In this document: in pieces, positions 21,303-29,459 of the stretch
Position numbering within the stretch: the stretch's first letter is position 1
Layout: each line of letters opens with the position of its first letter
Virus record (IMG/VR): IMGVR_UViG_3300027668_000060
Span: 1-30,940 of that record
DNA from: a virus
Length of the DNA: 30,940 nucleotides
Reading direction: 5' to 3' (one strand)
Translations under genes and position numbers: made by a program
Notes under the pieces: model-generated
Database searches by the model: none
What the model was told of the DNA's origin: nothing
The model's input: only the letters and a program-made list of their open reading frames with translations

Positions 21303-21329
21303 AGTATATAGAAAACGAGGAATTATCAG

Positions 21330-22094
21330 ATGGCAACAACTAAAGTATCACAGATTATAATTAAAAAAGACATATTGTCAAATTTGCCGGTATTAGCTGC
21401 GGGCGAATTTATGCTTGCAAAAGATGAACAACGACTTTTCCTAGGACAAGAACCAATTATTGTAGCTGGAGATCAAGTTGGTACAAGTACTACTACAGCA
21501 ACAGTAAAATTTAGTGTTAAAGAAGTTGGTGTTGTCAAAGAACTAGATCTAGATGCTATAAGTGAATTTTCTATTGTTGTATACGATAGTGTAGCTGATA
21601 CTACAGCCGCAGCTATTCCAGCATCAAGCGTTACAATAAATGATTCAGTACTTGTTTTCAATCATGGACTCAGCAGAGCATCAGTAGCGGCTGACACATA
21701 CACATTACAATACAATAAAGAAATAATGTCTTACGCTGGTGAATCAGCGGGCAGCAACAAATTATATTCTACTGCATTTACCAACAGTGGCGGTGCAGTT
21801 GAAACAACAGGTATAGACTTTGAAAGTACTGTTAAGAATTCAATAACTATAGACTACACACTATTTAAATTGGTGTCTAGCGTATTGGATAAAGTACGTA
21901 AAGGTACATTAAATATACTTATTATGGGTAGCACAGTTAGTCACATTGAAGATAGTTATATTGGCGACAGTGAATTAGATGATGTTGAATTTTCAATATC
22001 AAACAGCGGCACTACATTTACGTTAAACTTTAAGACAGCTACCACAACACAATTAAATTTCGATTACACACAAATCTCTACTCAAAATTCGTAA
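21330..22094 (+). CDS. Virion structural protein, fibre/receptor-binding type
   Basis: A 254-residue, Ser/Thr-rich beta protein. The N-terminus IIIKKDILSNLPVLAAGEFMLAKDEQRLFLG (8-38) is the short module found at the start of many tail fibres and tropism proteins, in which a P-x-L-x-x-GE...D-x-x-x-L-F/Y-x-G segment attaches the fibre. The rest alternates strands (SIVVYDSV, SVTINDSVLVFNHGL, FSISNSGTTFTLNFKT). It has a late promoter and a good leader. It is likely a tail or head fibre component; which one cannot be told. Confidence 0.75.
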   Translation: MATTKVSQIIIKKDILSNLPVLAAGEFMLAKDEQRLFLGQEPIIVAGDQVGTSTTTATVKFSVKEVGVVKELDLDAISEFSIVVYDSVADTTAAAIPASSVTINDSVLVFNHGLSRASVAADTYTLQYNKEIMSYAGESAGSNKLYSTAFTNSGGAVETTGIDFESTVKNSITIDYTLFKLVSSVLDKVRKGTLNILIMGSTVSHIEDSYIGDSELDDVEFSISNSGTTFTLNFKTATTTQLNFDYTQISTQNS

Positions 22095-22103
22095 GGTAAT
22101 ATA

Positions 22104-22538
22104 ATGAATGAATTTTGGCAGAGTTCGCCTAAACAACGGCTGAGTGTGTGGAGACAGTTTCGTAAAAGTTTAGCTGATATGGAATATATAGAAAGACTAC
22201 AAGCAATTGTAGACTTTTGGAAGATGGCACCAATCTCTAGTATGCACACAGATATATATGATGCTAGTACATGGCCCGCTCCTTGGGAATTTGTTTGGGA
22301 GGGACGTTATGATGAGAATAACATAGCTTTAGGAATGGCGTATACATTACACCTAGAAGGCTATGCAGAATGTGAAATTTTACTAGTACAAAACTCAAAA
22401 AAAAGTTACATTTCTTTAATAGTTTTGGTAGACAAATTACATATTCTAAACTATAATTATGGTATAGTAAATAGCGTAGACGACATCGATGTCAATACAA
22501 GAATAGTAGAAAAAACCAAAGTTAGTGAGTTAACTTGA
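22104..22538 (+). CDS. Hypothetical protein of marine T4-like type
   Basis: A 144-residue protein, 9 nt after the fibre gene. Residues 15-75 (VWRQFRKSLADMEYIERLQAIVDFWKMAPI...DASTWPAPWEFVWEG) and IALGMAYTLHLEGY form a pattern I recall from unnamed proteins in T4-like cyanophages. It could be an assembly chaperone or small structural protein by location. No catalytic motif. AAGG lies before ATG 22104. Confidence 0.7.
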   Translation: MNEFWQSSPKQRLSVWRQFRKSLADMEYIERLQAIVDFWKMAPISSMHTDIYDASTWPAPWEFVWEGRYDENNIALGMAYTLHLEGYAECEILLVQNSKKSYISLIVLVDKLHILNYNYGIVNSVDDIDVNTRIVEKTKVSELT

Positions 22539-22599
22539 TACTTTATGCCTCAAGTGTTGTTGTAAATAACTTAACAACTAACTAAAGAATGGATGGGAA

Positions 22600-24906
22600 A
22601 TGACAAATAATATTACGGTTATTAAGAGAGATCAAACTAAAGAGGTACTTGATCTAGAAAAAATGCACAAGGTAGTTTTTTATGCTTGTGAAGGAATTAC
22701 AGGCGTTAGTCCAAGTGAAGTAGAGATTAGAAGTCATATCTCCTTTTATGAAGGAATTGAAACAGCAAAAGTTCAAGAAACATTAATCAAAGCAGCGGCA
22801 GATCTTATTAGTGAAGAAACGCCAAACTACCAATGGGTAGCAGGACGATTAATTAACTATCACTTGCGTAAAGAAGTATATGGCAAATTTGAACCATGTA
22901 GTCTTAATGAAATTGCAAAACGTAATGTAGAATTAGGTTATTACGATAAGAATTTTTTTGCCGTTTATAGCCCAGAAGAAGTATTCCAACTTGACAGTTA
23001 TATTAAACATGAACGTGATGAACACATTGCATTTGCAGGAATGGAACAGTTCCGAGGCAAGTATCTAGTACAGAATCGTGTTACAGGTGCAATATACGAA
23101 ACACCGCAAATTGCATACATGATGATATCTGCAACATTATTTTCTAAATATCCACAAAAAACAAGACTAAAATATGTAAAGGATTTTTATGACGCTATTA
23201 GTAATTTTGATATTAGTTTACCTACTCCTATCATGGCCGGGCTCCGTACACCACAACGTCAATTCAGTAGTTGCGTACTTATTGAGACCGATGACAGTCT
23301 TGATAGTATTAATGCTACTTCTAGTGCTATTGTAAAGTACGTAAGTCAAAAAGCAGGCATTGGTATTGGCGCAGGTAGTATTCGTGCTATTAATTCACCT
23401 ATTCGCAATGGCGATGCATCACATACTGGTGTTATTCCATTTTATAAAATGTTTCAAAGTGCAGTTAAGTCTTGTAGTCAAGGCGGAGTGCGTGGCGGAG
23501 CAGCAACATTACATTATCCAATTTGGCATTTAGAAGTAGAAGATTTACTTGTGCTAAAAAACAACAAAGGCACAGAAGACAACCGTGTACGTCACTTAGA
23601 TTATAGTGTACAATTTAACAAACTAATGTACGAGCGTTTGCTTTCAGGAGGAAATATTACATTATTCTCACCTGCTGATGTTCCTGGGTTGTATGACGCA
23701 TTTTTTAATAACCAAGAAGAATTTAAACGTTTGTACGAAATAGCAGAACGTAATACACGCATACGTAAAAAGACAGTTTCAGCAATTGAGCTTATTAGTA
23801 GCTTTATGGAAGAACGTAAAAACACAGGTCGTGTTTATCTACAAAACGTAGACCATGCAAATACACATAGTAGCTTTAAAGAAGATACATCACCAATTAA
23901 AATGAGTAACTTGTGTCAAGAAATTACATTACCTACTAAACCACTTACTGAGTTTAATGACCCAGATGGAGAGATTTCATTATGTACATTAGCTGCAATT
24001 AATTGGGGCAATATTAAATCACCAAAAGACTTTGAACGTGTAGGCAGACTGGCAGTACGTGCATTAGATGAATTACTAGATTACCAGAACTATCCAGTTG
24101 TAGCCGCAGAGCGTTCAACAATGAAACGCCGTCCATTAGGTGTTGGTATTATTAACTTTGCATATTGGTTAGCTAAAAACGACCTAAACTATCAAGATAT
24201 TAATAAAGAAGGACTTACACTGGTTGACGAATGGGCAGAAGCATGGAGTTATTACCTTATTAAAGCAAGTGCAGATCTTGCAATAGAAAAAGGCACTATT
24301 AGCGGTAACGACGAAACAAAGTATGGCCAAGGTATTACACCTAACCAAACATATAAGAAAGAAGTAGACGAGCTTGTTAAACATAAAGAACGTCAGGATT
24401 GGAAAGGTTTGCGTAAGCAACTTAAAGAAACTGGTATACGTAACAGTACGTTAATGGCACTTATGCCAGCAGAAACATCAGCACAGATTAGTAATAGTAC
24501 AAATGGTATTGAACCACCACGTAGCCTTGTTAGTGTTAAACAATCAAAGCACGGTGTACTAAAGCAAGTGGTTCCTGAGTTTAGACGTTTGCAAAATAAA
24601 TATGATTTACTATGGGACCAAAAGTCTCCAGAGGGATATCTAAAAATTGTAGCAATATTACAAAAGTATGTCGATCAAGGCATTAGTGTTAATACAAGTT
24701 ACAATCCACAGTTTTTTGAAGACGAGAAGATACCAATGTCGGTAATGATTCAACACTTGTTGATGTTTTACAAATATGGCGGTAAACAATTGTATTACTT
24801 TAATACATTTGACGGACAAGGCGAACTAGATATTAACAAATTAAACGAAGAACAACTTGCACCCGGAGACCTCGATGATGAGGACTGCGATAGCTGCACA
24901 ATATAA
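22600..24906 (+). CDS. nrdA: Ribonucleotide reductase class Ia, large subunit NrdA
   Basis: A 768-residue protein (T4 NrdA is 754). An ATP-cone fills about residues 4-94. The catalytic residues fall at the E. coli R1 numbers: Cys225 (RQFSSCVLIET), Asn437-Cys439-Glu441 (MSNLCQEI) and Cys462 (SLCTL). The C-terminus carries the redox-shuttle pair Cys763/Cys766 (DCDSC). It reduces NDPs to dNDPs with NrdB and is recharged by the glutaredoxin three genes on. GGATGG precedes ATG 22600. The cluster nrdA-nrdB-grx supplies dNTPs for phage replication. Confidence 0.97.
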   Translation: MTNNITVIKRDQTKEVLDLEKMHKVVFYACEGITGVSPSEVEIRSHISFYEGIETAKVQETLIKAAADLISEETPNYQWVAGRLINYHLRKEVYGKFEPCSLNEIAKRNVELGYYDKNFFAVYSPEEVFQLDSYIKHERDEHIAFAGMEQFRGKYLVQNRVTGAIYETPQIAYMMISATLFSKYPQKTRLKYVKDFYDAISNFDISLPTPIMAGLRTPQRQFSSCVLIETDDSLDSINATSSAIVKYVSQKAGIGIGAGSIRAINSPIRNGDASHTGVIPFYKMFQSAVKSCSQGGVRGGAATLHYPIWHLEVEDLLVLKNNKGTEDNRVRHLDYSVQFNKLMYERLLSGGNITLFSPADVPGLYDAFFNNQEEFKRLYEIAERNTRIRKKTVSAIELISSFMEERKNTGRVYLQNVDHANTHSSFKEDTSPIKMSNLCQEITLPTKPLTEFNDPDGEISLCTLAAINWGNIKSPKDFERVGRLAVRALDELLDYQNYPVVAAERSTMKRRPLGVGIINFAYWLAKNDLNYQDINKEGLTLVDEWAEAWSYYLIKASADLAIEKGTISGNDETKYGQGITPNQTYKKEVDELVKHKERQDWKGLRKQLKETGIRNSTLMALMPAETSAQISNSTNGIEPPRSLVSVKQSKHGVLKQVVPEFRRLQNKYDLLWDQKSPEGYLKIVAILQKYVDQGISVNTSYNPQFFEDEKIPMSVMIQHLLMFYKYGGKQLYYFNTFDGQGELDINKLNEEQLAPGDLDDEDCDSCTI

Positions 24907-24920
24907 AAGGTAGTAAGAAA

Positions 24921-26054
24921 ATGAGCTCAGTATTCAATTCGAGTAACACAACAGATCACACCAAAGCATTGGCATTTTTAGATCCTGCTGGCGGTGTCGC
25001 TATTCAGCGGTATGATATGTTGAAGTATAAACAATTTGATAAACTAACTGACAAGCAGTTAGGATTCTTTTGGCGCCCAGAGGAAGTAGATGTCACCAAA
25101 GATAGTAACGACTTTAAAAAACTAACAGACCACGAACAACATATCTTTACAAGTAATCTTAAAAGACAGATCCTGTTAGATAGTGTACAAGGTAGAGCAC
25201 CAGCAGAAGCATTTGGTCCATTGGTATGTCTTCCAGAAATAGAAGCATGGATTCAAACTTGGACATTTAGTGAAACAATTCACTCACGTAGTTACACACA
25301 TATTATTCGTAACATTTATGCAGACCCAAGTAAAGTGTTTGATGGAATGTTAGATATCAAAGAGATTTCAGAATGTGCTGGAGACATTTCAGAATGTTAT
25401 GATCAACTAATTGATATTGCATCATACTACAATCTATTAGGTGTAGGCAAACATACAGTAAACGGCAAGAAAGTTATTGTTGATTTGTATGAGATTAAGA
25501 AGCTATTGTACAAAACACTAATGAGTGTTAACATCTTAGAAGGTGTGCGTTTTTACGTATCCTTTGCATGTAGTTGGGCATTTGCTGAACTTAAGAAGAT
25601 GGAAGGCAATGCAAAAATTATTAAACTAATTGCACGTGATGAAAACTTGCACTTAGCATTTACGCAATCATTACTAAAGATCCTTCCTAAAGATGATCCT
25701 GATTATATTAAGATTGCAAAAGAAACAGAAGCTGATTGTATTCAGATGTTTGTTGATGCAGTTGACCAAGAAAAAAACTGGGCAGAATATTTGTTTAAAG
25801 ATGGTTCTATGATTGGATTGAACACTCAGCTACTAAGTGATTATATTGAATGGATCGCGTCAAAGCGTATGACAGCGGTAGGACTAAAGTCACCATACAG
25901 TGTATCACAAGCAAACCCACTACCATGGACACAGAAATGGATCTCAGGTGCAGAAGTACAAGTAGCACCACAAGAAACAGAGATTAGTTCTTACATCATT
26001 GGCGGTGTTAAACAAGACGTGTCGGAAGACTCATTTAAAGGATTTAGTTTATGA
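24921..26054 (+). CDS. nrdB: Ribonucleotide reductase class Ia, small subunit NrdB
   Basis: A 377-residue R2 protein (T4 NrdB is 388). All diiron ligands are visible at a constant +3 offset from E. coli: Asp87 (LLDS), Glu118 and His121 (SETIHSRSY), Glu207 (NILEGVRF), and Glu241 and His244 (RDENLH). The radical tyrosine is Tyr125. The C-terminus ends with the acidic SEDSFKGFSL tail that docks to NrdA. It generates the tyrosyl radical and passes it to the NrdA active site. It is 14 nt after nrdA and overlaps the glutaredoxin start (TTATGA at 26049-26054). Confidence 0.97.
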   Translation: MSSVFNSSNTTDHTKALAFLDPAGGVAIQRYDMLKYKQFDKLTDKQLGFFWRPEEVDVTKDSNDFKKLTDHEQHIFTSNLKRQILLDSVQGRAPAEAFGPLVCLPEIEAWIQTWTFSETIHSRSYTHIIRNIYADPSKVFDGMLDIKEISECAGDISECYDQLIDIASYYNLLGVGKHTVNGKKVIVDLYEIKKLLYKTLMSVNILEGVRFYVSFACSWAFAELKKMEGNAKIIKLIARDENLHLAFTQSLLKILPKDDPDYIKIAKETEADCIQMFVDAVDQEKNWAEYLFKDGSMIGLNTQLLSDYIEWIASKRMTAVGLKSPYSVSQANPLPWTQKWISGAEVQVAPQETEISSYIIGGVKQDVSEDSFKGFSL

Positions 26055-26302
26055 TTGAAATTTATGGAAAGCCACAATGTCCATTTTGTGATAGTGCAAA
26101 AGCATTGTGTGAATCGAGAAATTTAGAGTATACATACAAGCAACTTGGTGTAGACTTTGACCGTGAGGAAGTTCTAGAATTGTTCCCCGGAGCAAGAACA
26201 TTCCCACAAATAAAAGTATGGGGCACTAGCATAGGCGGATACGACAAACTAGGCACATACTTAGAAGAAACTAACTATAACGGAACAGGACATACATTAT
26301 GA
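26051..26302 (+). CDS. Glutaredoxin
   Basis: An 83-residue thioredoxin-fold protein. The active site CPFC is at 10-13, the cis-proline is in RTFPQIKV, and GGYDKL provides the glutathione-binding GG-D. It reduces the NrdA C-terminal cysteines; T4 has the functional counterpart NrdC. The start overlaps the nrdB stop (ATGA, 26051-26054) and its stop overlaps the next start, so it is translated as part of the nrd operon. Confidence 0.95.
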   Translation: MIEIYGKPQCPFCDSAKALCESRNLEYTYKQLGVDFDREEVLELFPGARTFPQIKVWGTSIGGYDKLGTYLEETNYNGTGHTL

Positions 26303-26595
26303 TAATTCAAACACCATACAAAGTAGGTGACATAGTAAGCATTAAACTTAACAGCGGCGAAGAAATGATTGCTCGCTTAGATGAAGAAACAGCAGATCAC
26401 TTAGTTTTAAATAAGCCACTTATTTTAGTAGCGGCAGAAACAGGTGTTGGCCTTGCGCCATTCATGTTTACAATTGGACCAGATGCAAAGGTGCGTTTGA
26501 GGCTAAATAGTATTATATGTGTAGTTAAGTCAGCGAATGACGCTGGTGACACGTATATTACACAAACAACAGGGTTAAAACTAGCAAAAGCATAA
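26299..26595 (+). CDS. Sm-like small beta protein
   Basis: A 98-residue protein. VGDIVSIKLNSGEEMIARLDEETADHLVLNKPLILV (9-44) reads like the Sm1 half of an Sm/LSm fold, where a xVxIxLxxGEExxGRLxEE pattern is followed by hydrophobic strands; VRLRLNSIICVVKSAND may be the second part. Similar unnamed proteins occur beside nrd or baseplate genes in marine T4-like phages. RNA binding is not shown; the fold could equally be an SH3-like structural part. It overlaps both neighbours by a few bases (coupled). Confidence 0.7.
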   Translation: MIIQTPYKVGDIVSIKLNSGEEMIARLDEETADHLVLNKPLILVAAETGVGLAPFMFTIGPDAKVRLRLNSIICVVKSANDAGDTYITQTTGLKLAKA

Positions 26596-26882
26596 TGAGT
26601 GGAGTTCATCGAAATCTTGATAGTCGAGCGTGTGGGGCAACCACAGGCGTAACTGGGCAATCTACTGTATACGTAAACGATAAAAAAGTTAGCGTAGATG
26701 GAGATCCCAACAGTCACGGTGGCGGCTCACTTAATGCATCATGTAACAAAGTTTTTGCAGAAAACATAGAAGTTGTTGTACAAGGAAACGGCGCTAGTCC
26801 AGATGATAAATGCCCAATTCCAGGCGGATCACATTGTAGTCCATCTGCAACTGGTGCAAGCACTGATACAGGTATAGGTTGA
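26595..26882 (+). CDS. PAAR-domain baseplate spike-tip protein
   Basis: A 95-residue PAAR protein. The VHRNLDSRACGATTGVTGQSTVYVNDKKVSVDGDPNSHGGGSL stretch and VFAENIEVVVQGNGASPDDKC have the order V/I-x-R-x-D...V-x-V-N-G/D-K-x-V...GD-x-x-H...V-F-x-x-x of PAAR repeats, with His and Cys residues available for metal. It caps the tail spike (gp5-type) and pierces the outer membrane on injection. Start ATG 26595 overlaps the previous TAA. The Sm-like gene and the baseplate gene on either side are in the same operon. Confidence 0.87.
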   Translation: MSGVHRNLDSRACGATTGVTGQSTVYVNDKKVSVDGDPNSHGGGSLNASCNKVFAENIEVVVQGNGASPDDKCPIPGGSHCSPSATGASTDTGIG

Positions 26883-26886
26883 TAAC

Positions 26887-28173
26887 ATGGCTGATTTTGC
26901 AACAGCATCTAATTACTTAAAAAATACTAATGTTGATTTAATCACAAGTACTACAGTTGATGTAGGTACAGGTGAAGTAAACCATACATCAACTAGTTTT
27001 AGTTTAAGAGAAATTATTTGTAGTTTGCTTGGCGGCAACGGAATTAAACTTCCTAACCTACAGTTGTGTTTAAAAATCAACATTGGTAGATTACTTGGTA
27101 TTTCAGGTATCCCATCAGAGTTATATAAAGCGTTACAGGATGCAGAAGAAGCACTTGATGAATTTATTGCACATACAAACATTGATAACGTATTAGCCAG
27201 GCTTAATGCCGCTATTGCAGAGTTTGCTGCAATTGCTAATATGATTAACTTTTGTGGAACTCCTATTAATCCTAAGCCTATTCCAAATGTACTTAAAGAT
27301 ATGTTTGGATCATATTTAGGCTCAGGTAAAGATTTACTTGATAAATTAGGTACTATGCTAGACAGCGACATTGGTGGTTGTTCATCAGGGTCTGGTGTTA
27401 ATTTAGGCATTTTCCAAGGTGGGATACTTAGTGACTTAGATGATATAATTACTCAATTTGGAAGTATTGCAAATGCACCAGCCAACACACTTGCTTCTTT
27501 AACCAACGAACTAAACGCATTTTCACAAGATATGAAAAACTTAGTTAAGTTTGAGAATAACTTTAGTGGAACAAATTCAAATGGTGGAAGTCAGTTTGAA
27601 ACTGGTACAGCTAGTACACATACTGGCGTAGGAGTTGCAATAGATACGAGTACACTTACATTAGCACACGCACAACAAATTGCAAATGGGTTAAAATCTG
27701 CACATAGTAGTTTAAGTGCATATGAAGTAGATGCCGATGGAAATAACCTCTTTCACTATCTACTAGAACCAAAAATGTTAGGGCAAATTTCACAAACAGA
27801 CTTGCCAATAGACGCAACAACAGACAGAACTGCTAATTATGACTATTGTGGAGTTATTAAGAGTTATACTGCTTCACCAACTAATACAGTAGCAAAGAGT
27901 CAAGGATCACCAACACAGGTATCTACACAACCAGGTATTACTGGTTTAGCTGAATCAGGCACAGTAAGTAACAATCCACCAACTACAACAACAAATTTAA
28001 CTAATCCTAACCCAATGGTAAGGAAAACAGTTCCTAGCACGACTATAGGCAAACCGGGCGATAAAAAAGGCGATATTGCATCAGATGCAACATATATATA
28101 CATTGCCAACGCAGATTATGACGGATCTACCGCAATTTGGGTAAGATCAGCAGTCGATCAAAGCTGGGTATAA
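26887..28173 (+). CDS. Large baseplate/tail-type structural protein
   Basis: A 428-residue protein 4 nt after the PAAR gene. Residues 1-215 alternate helices and turns (SFSLREIICSLLGGNG, LYKALQDAEEALDEFIAHTNIDN, VLKDMFGSYLGSGKDLLDKLGTMLD). Residues about 225-390 are Thr/Ser/Asn-rich, including a PPTTTTNLTNPNP linker. The last about 40 residues (IGKPGDKKGDIASDATYIYIANADYDGSTAIWVR) form a small recurring module seen at the ends of phage structural proteins, where GDxxGDxAxDxxYIYxxxxxYDG is diagnostic. The context with PAAR argues for the central baseplate. Confidence 0.78.
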   Translation: MADFATASNYLKNTNVDLITSTTVDVGTGEVNHTSTSFSLREIICSLLGGNGIKLPNLQLCLKINIGRLLGISGIPSELYKALQDAEEALDEFIAHTNIDNVLARLNAAIAEFAAIANMINFCGTPINPKPIPNVLKDMFGSYLGSGKDLLDKLGTMLDSDIGGCSSGSGVNLGIFQGGILSDLDDIITQFGSIANAPANTLASLTNELNAFSQDMKNLVKFENNFSGTNSNGGSQFETGTASTHTGVGVAIDTSTLTLAHAQQIANGLKSAHSSLSAYEVDADGNNLFHYLLEPKMLGQISQTDLPIDATTDRTANYDYCGVIKSYTASPTNTVAKSQGSPTQVSTQPGITGLAESGTVSNNPPTTTTNLTNPNPMVRKTVPSTTIGKPGDKKGDIASDATYIYIANADYDGSTAIWVRSAVDQSWV

Positions 28174-28200
28174 AAAAACCAAAAAAACAAGACATTTCGG

Positions 28201-28229
28201 TTGACAAAAGACTATCTTACTGTTATATT
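28201..28229 (+). promoter_or_regulatory. Sigma70 promoter with partial palindromic spacer (P4)
   Basis: TTGACA 28201-28206, 17-bp spacer, TATATT 28224-28229. The spacer carries AAGACTATCTTACT, sharing the TCTTACT half-site of P1-P3 with a 3-bp instead of 2-bp centre and a degenerate left arm. The leader to ATG 28268 is about 32 nt. Confidence 0.78.
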
Positions 28230-28267
28230 ATATATAATTGGATTAAAAAGGTATTACCGGTATTAAT

Positions 28268-28555
28268 ATGAGAGCAACAATATATCAAGACGGAGTTAAG
28301 CGAATCAATGCAAAAATTGAAGTTCCGCTTAGTGACGAAGACGTAGGAGATTATATTCTTAGCGCCCTAATTGGTGAATCTATAGATTTAAAGCGACTAC
28401 AAACAATGAACAAGCGCCAACTGTTACATCTTGCAAAAGAAGAGATTAAAACGTTTGGTACTGAAAATCCGCGAATAAGGGTTAACGATATTGACAATGA
28501 CACACAAGTTATTGTTAAAAACTATGTGAAACAAATGTTTCCAGAATTACAATAA
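28268..28555 (+). CDS. Small hypothetical protein with its own strong promoter
   Basis: A 95-residue protein of balanced charge (YQDGVKRINAKIEVPLSDEDVGDYILSALIGESIDLKRL...EEIKTFGTENPRIRV). No family recognised. It has no strong Shine-Dalgarno; two copies of GGTATTA (28250-28256, 28259-28265) with an 8-bp palindrome TACCGGTA between them cover the place where one would be, which could be an operator or translational control. Promoter P4 links it to the 1239-2520 set. It is 13 nt before the glycine-zipper gene, so the two are probably co-transcribed. Confidence 0.7.
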   Translation: MRATIYQDGVKRINAKIEVPLSDEDVGDYILSALIGESIDLKRLQTMNKRQLLHLAKEEIKTFGTENPRIRVNDIDNDTQVIVKNYVKQMFPELQ

Positions 28556-28568
28556 ACAGGAGATTATT

Positions 28569-29120
28569 ATGAACAAGATTAAATATTTTATTATAACAGC
28601 AGCAATACTTTTAGCCAATTCAGCAATCGCTGGACAAGTTGAAGTTGATGGAGTGGTAATTAAAGTTGTACCACAGTATTCAGAAGTGCAAGTGAATACG
28701 CCTATTAGAACATGTAATATTGTAGAAGTTCCCATCTATGGTAATAATGGTAAAGCACAAACAGGAGAAGTATTAGGCGGCGCAATTATTGGCGGCATCC
28801 TAGGTAATCAAGTAGGTGGTGGCAAAGGTAAAGACGCTGCAACTATACTAGGTGCAATTTTAGGGGCAGACTTTGCCAATAAAAAAGGTGGACAACAAAC
28901 TATCGTTGGATACAAACAAGTAGAACAATGTGAAATTAGAAACAACATAACTACAGAAGCAGGTCCTACAACATACAAGGTAACAGTTAAAATACCAGGT
29001 ATGTCAAGTAGACAAAACGAAAGAAGCGCACTGCATACTTTTATAACTGATAGAAAATACATGCGTGGCGAAGATGTGTTTGTAACTGTTAATTACACAG
29101 TCACAAATATATATAGATAA
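28569..29120 (+). CDS. Exported glycine-zipper (2TM-type) protein
   Basis: A 183-residue protein with a clear signal peptide: basic MNKIK, hydrophobic FIITAAILLAN, cleavage after AIA at about 21. There is no lipobox cysteine. After a beta segment, residues 66-108 hold the repeat GEVLGGAIIGGILGNQVGGGKGKDAATILGAILGADF, a glycine zipper like that of Rickettsia 17-kDa surface antigens and related outer-membrane proteins. The C-terminus is beta-rich. It probably ends up in the periplasm or outer membrane and may affect lysis or superinfection; this is inferred. AGGAG precedes ATG 28569. Confidence 0.82.
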   Translation: MNKIKYFIITAAILLANSAIAGQVEVDGVVIKVVPQYSEVQVNTPIRTCNIVEVPIYGNNGKAQTGEVLGGAIIGGILGNQVGGGKGKDAATILGAILGADFANKKGGQQTIVGYKQVEQCEIRNNITTEAGPTTYKVTVKIPGMSSRQNERSALHTFITDRKYMRGEDVFVTVNYTVTNIYR

Positions 29121-29138
29121 ATAAAAGTAGAAGAAGAA

Positions 29139-29214
29139 GCCGGTATAGCTCAGTTGGTAGAGCAATTGATTTGTAATCAATAGGTCACGTGTTCGAATCA
29201 TGTTACCGGCACCA
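29139..29214 (+). tRNA. tRNA-Thr (TGT)
   Basis: 76 bases including encoded CCA (29212-29214). Acceptor GCCGGTA/TACCGGC, D arm GCTC..GAGC, anticodon stem ATTGA/TCAAT around loop TTTGTAA (anticodon TGT), T arm ACGTG-TTCGAAT-CATGT with one G-T pair. The body resembles alphaproteobacterial tRNA-Thr. It decodes ACA, a codon favoured in AT-rich phage genes. Confidence 0.95.
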
Positions 29215-29243
29215 TTAACAACGTAGAATAATAAAAAACATAG

Positions 29244-29279
29244 ATAAGGCAACAGGACTGCCGGGCTTAAATGCCTTAT
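29244..29279 (+). other. Long-range hairpin between the two tRNAs
   Basis: ATAAGGCA (29244-29251) and TGCCTTAT (29272-29279) form a perfect 8-bp stem around a GC-rich 20-nt loop, far richer in G+C than its surroundings. It lies in the 115-nt spacer between tRNA-Thr and tRNA-Ala and is not followed by a T run. It may be a small RNA or processing signal; function unknown. Confidence 0.4.
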
Positions 29280-29329
29280 TAGGAAATACAAAGAAAATAC
29301 AATTTACCAGTACCCATTAAAACAGTCAT

Positions 29330-29405
29330 GGGGCCTTAGCTCAGCTGGGAGAGCGCCTGGTTTGCATCCAGGAGGTCAGCAGTTCGATCCTGCTAGGCTC
29401 CACCA
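29330..29405 (+). tRNA. tRNA-Ala (TGC)
   Basis: 76 bases including encoded CCA (29403-29405). Acceptor GGGGCCT/AGGCTCC with one G-T pair, D arm GCTC..GAGC, anticodon stem CCTGG/CCAGG around TTTGCAT (anticodon TGC), T arm GCAGT-TCGATCC region with canonical TTCGA. Its GC-rich sequence contrasts with the phage background and resembles alphaproteobacterial tRNA-Ala. It decodes GCA, a common codon here. Confidence 0.95.
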
Positions 29406-29414
29406 TTAAAACTG

Positions 29415-29449
29415 AGCCCTCATCTTACACGGTGGGGGCTTTTTATTTT
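29415..29449 (+). terminator. Rho-independent terminator after the tRNAs
   Basis: AGCCCTCAT (29415-29423) pairs with GTGGGGGCT (29432-29440, including G-T pairs) around an 8-nt loop, then TTTTTATTTT-type tract 29440-29449. It ends the tRNA transcript just before the 29460 gene. Confidence 0.85.
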
Positions 29450-29459
29450 AAGGAATAAT

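Noticed and set aside
22540-22599. TTGATA and a GTTGT/ACAAC hairpin before nrdA as promoter and terminator
   Set aside because: No acceptable -10 at 17 bp, the stem has only 5 pairs and no T run follows.
26913-27410. Minus-strand open frame (165 codons) opposite the baseplate gene
   Set aside because: It is a low-complexity shadow of a + strand coding region that continues past it in a well-placed operon.
29111-29120. GATAAATAA box before the tRNAs as a late promoter
   Set aside because: AT-rich chance match inside the end of a coding region; the last base is not C and the tRNAs are more likely read from P4 or another upstream promoter.
29004-29291. Minus-strand open frame across the tRNA-Thr
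   Set aside because: It crosses a well-formed tRNA and the hairpin spacer; no ribosome-binding site or protein motif.
29139-29405. tRNA genes as an attachment site for integration
   Set aside because: No integrase, no duplicated tRNA 3' end and no lysogeny genes; the phage type is lytic.
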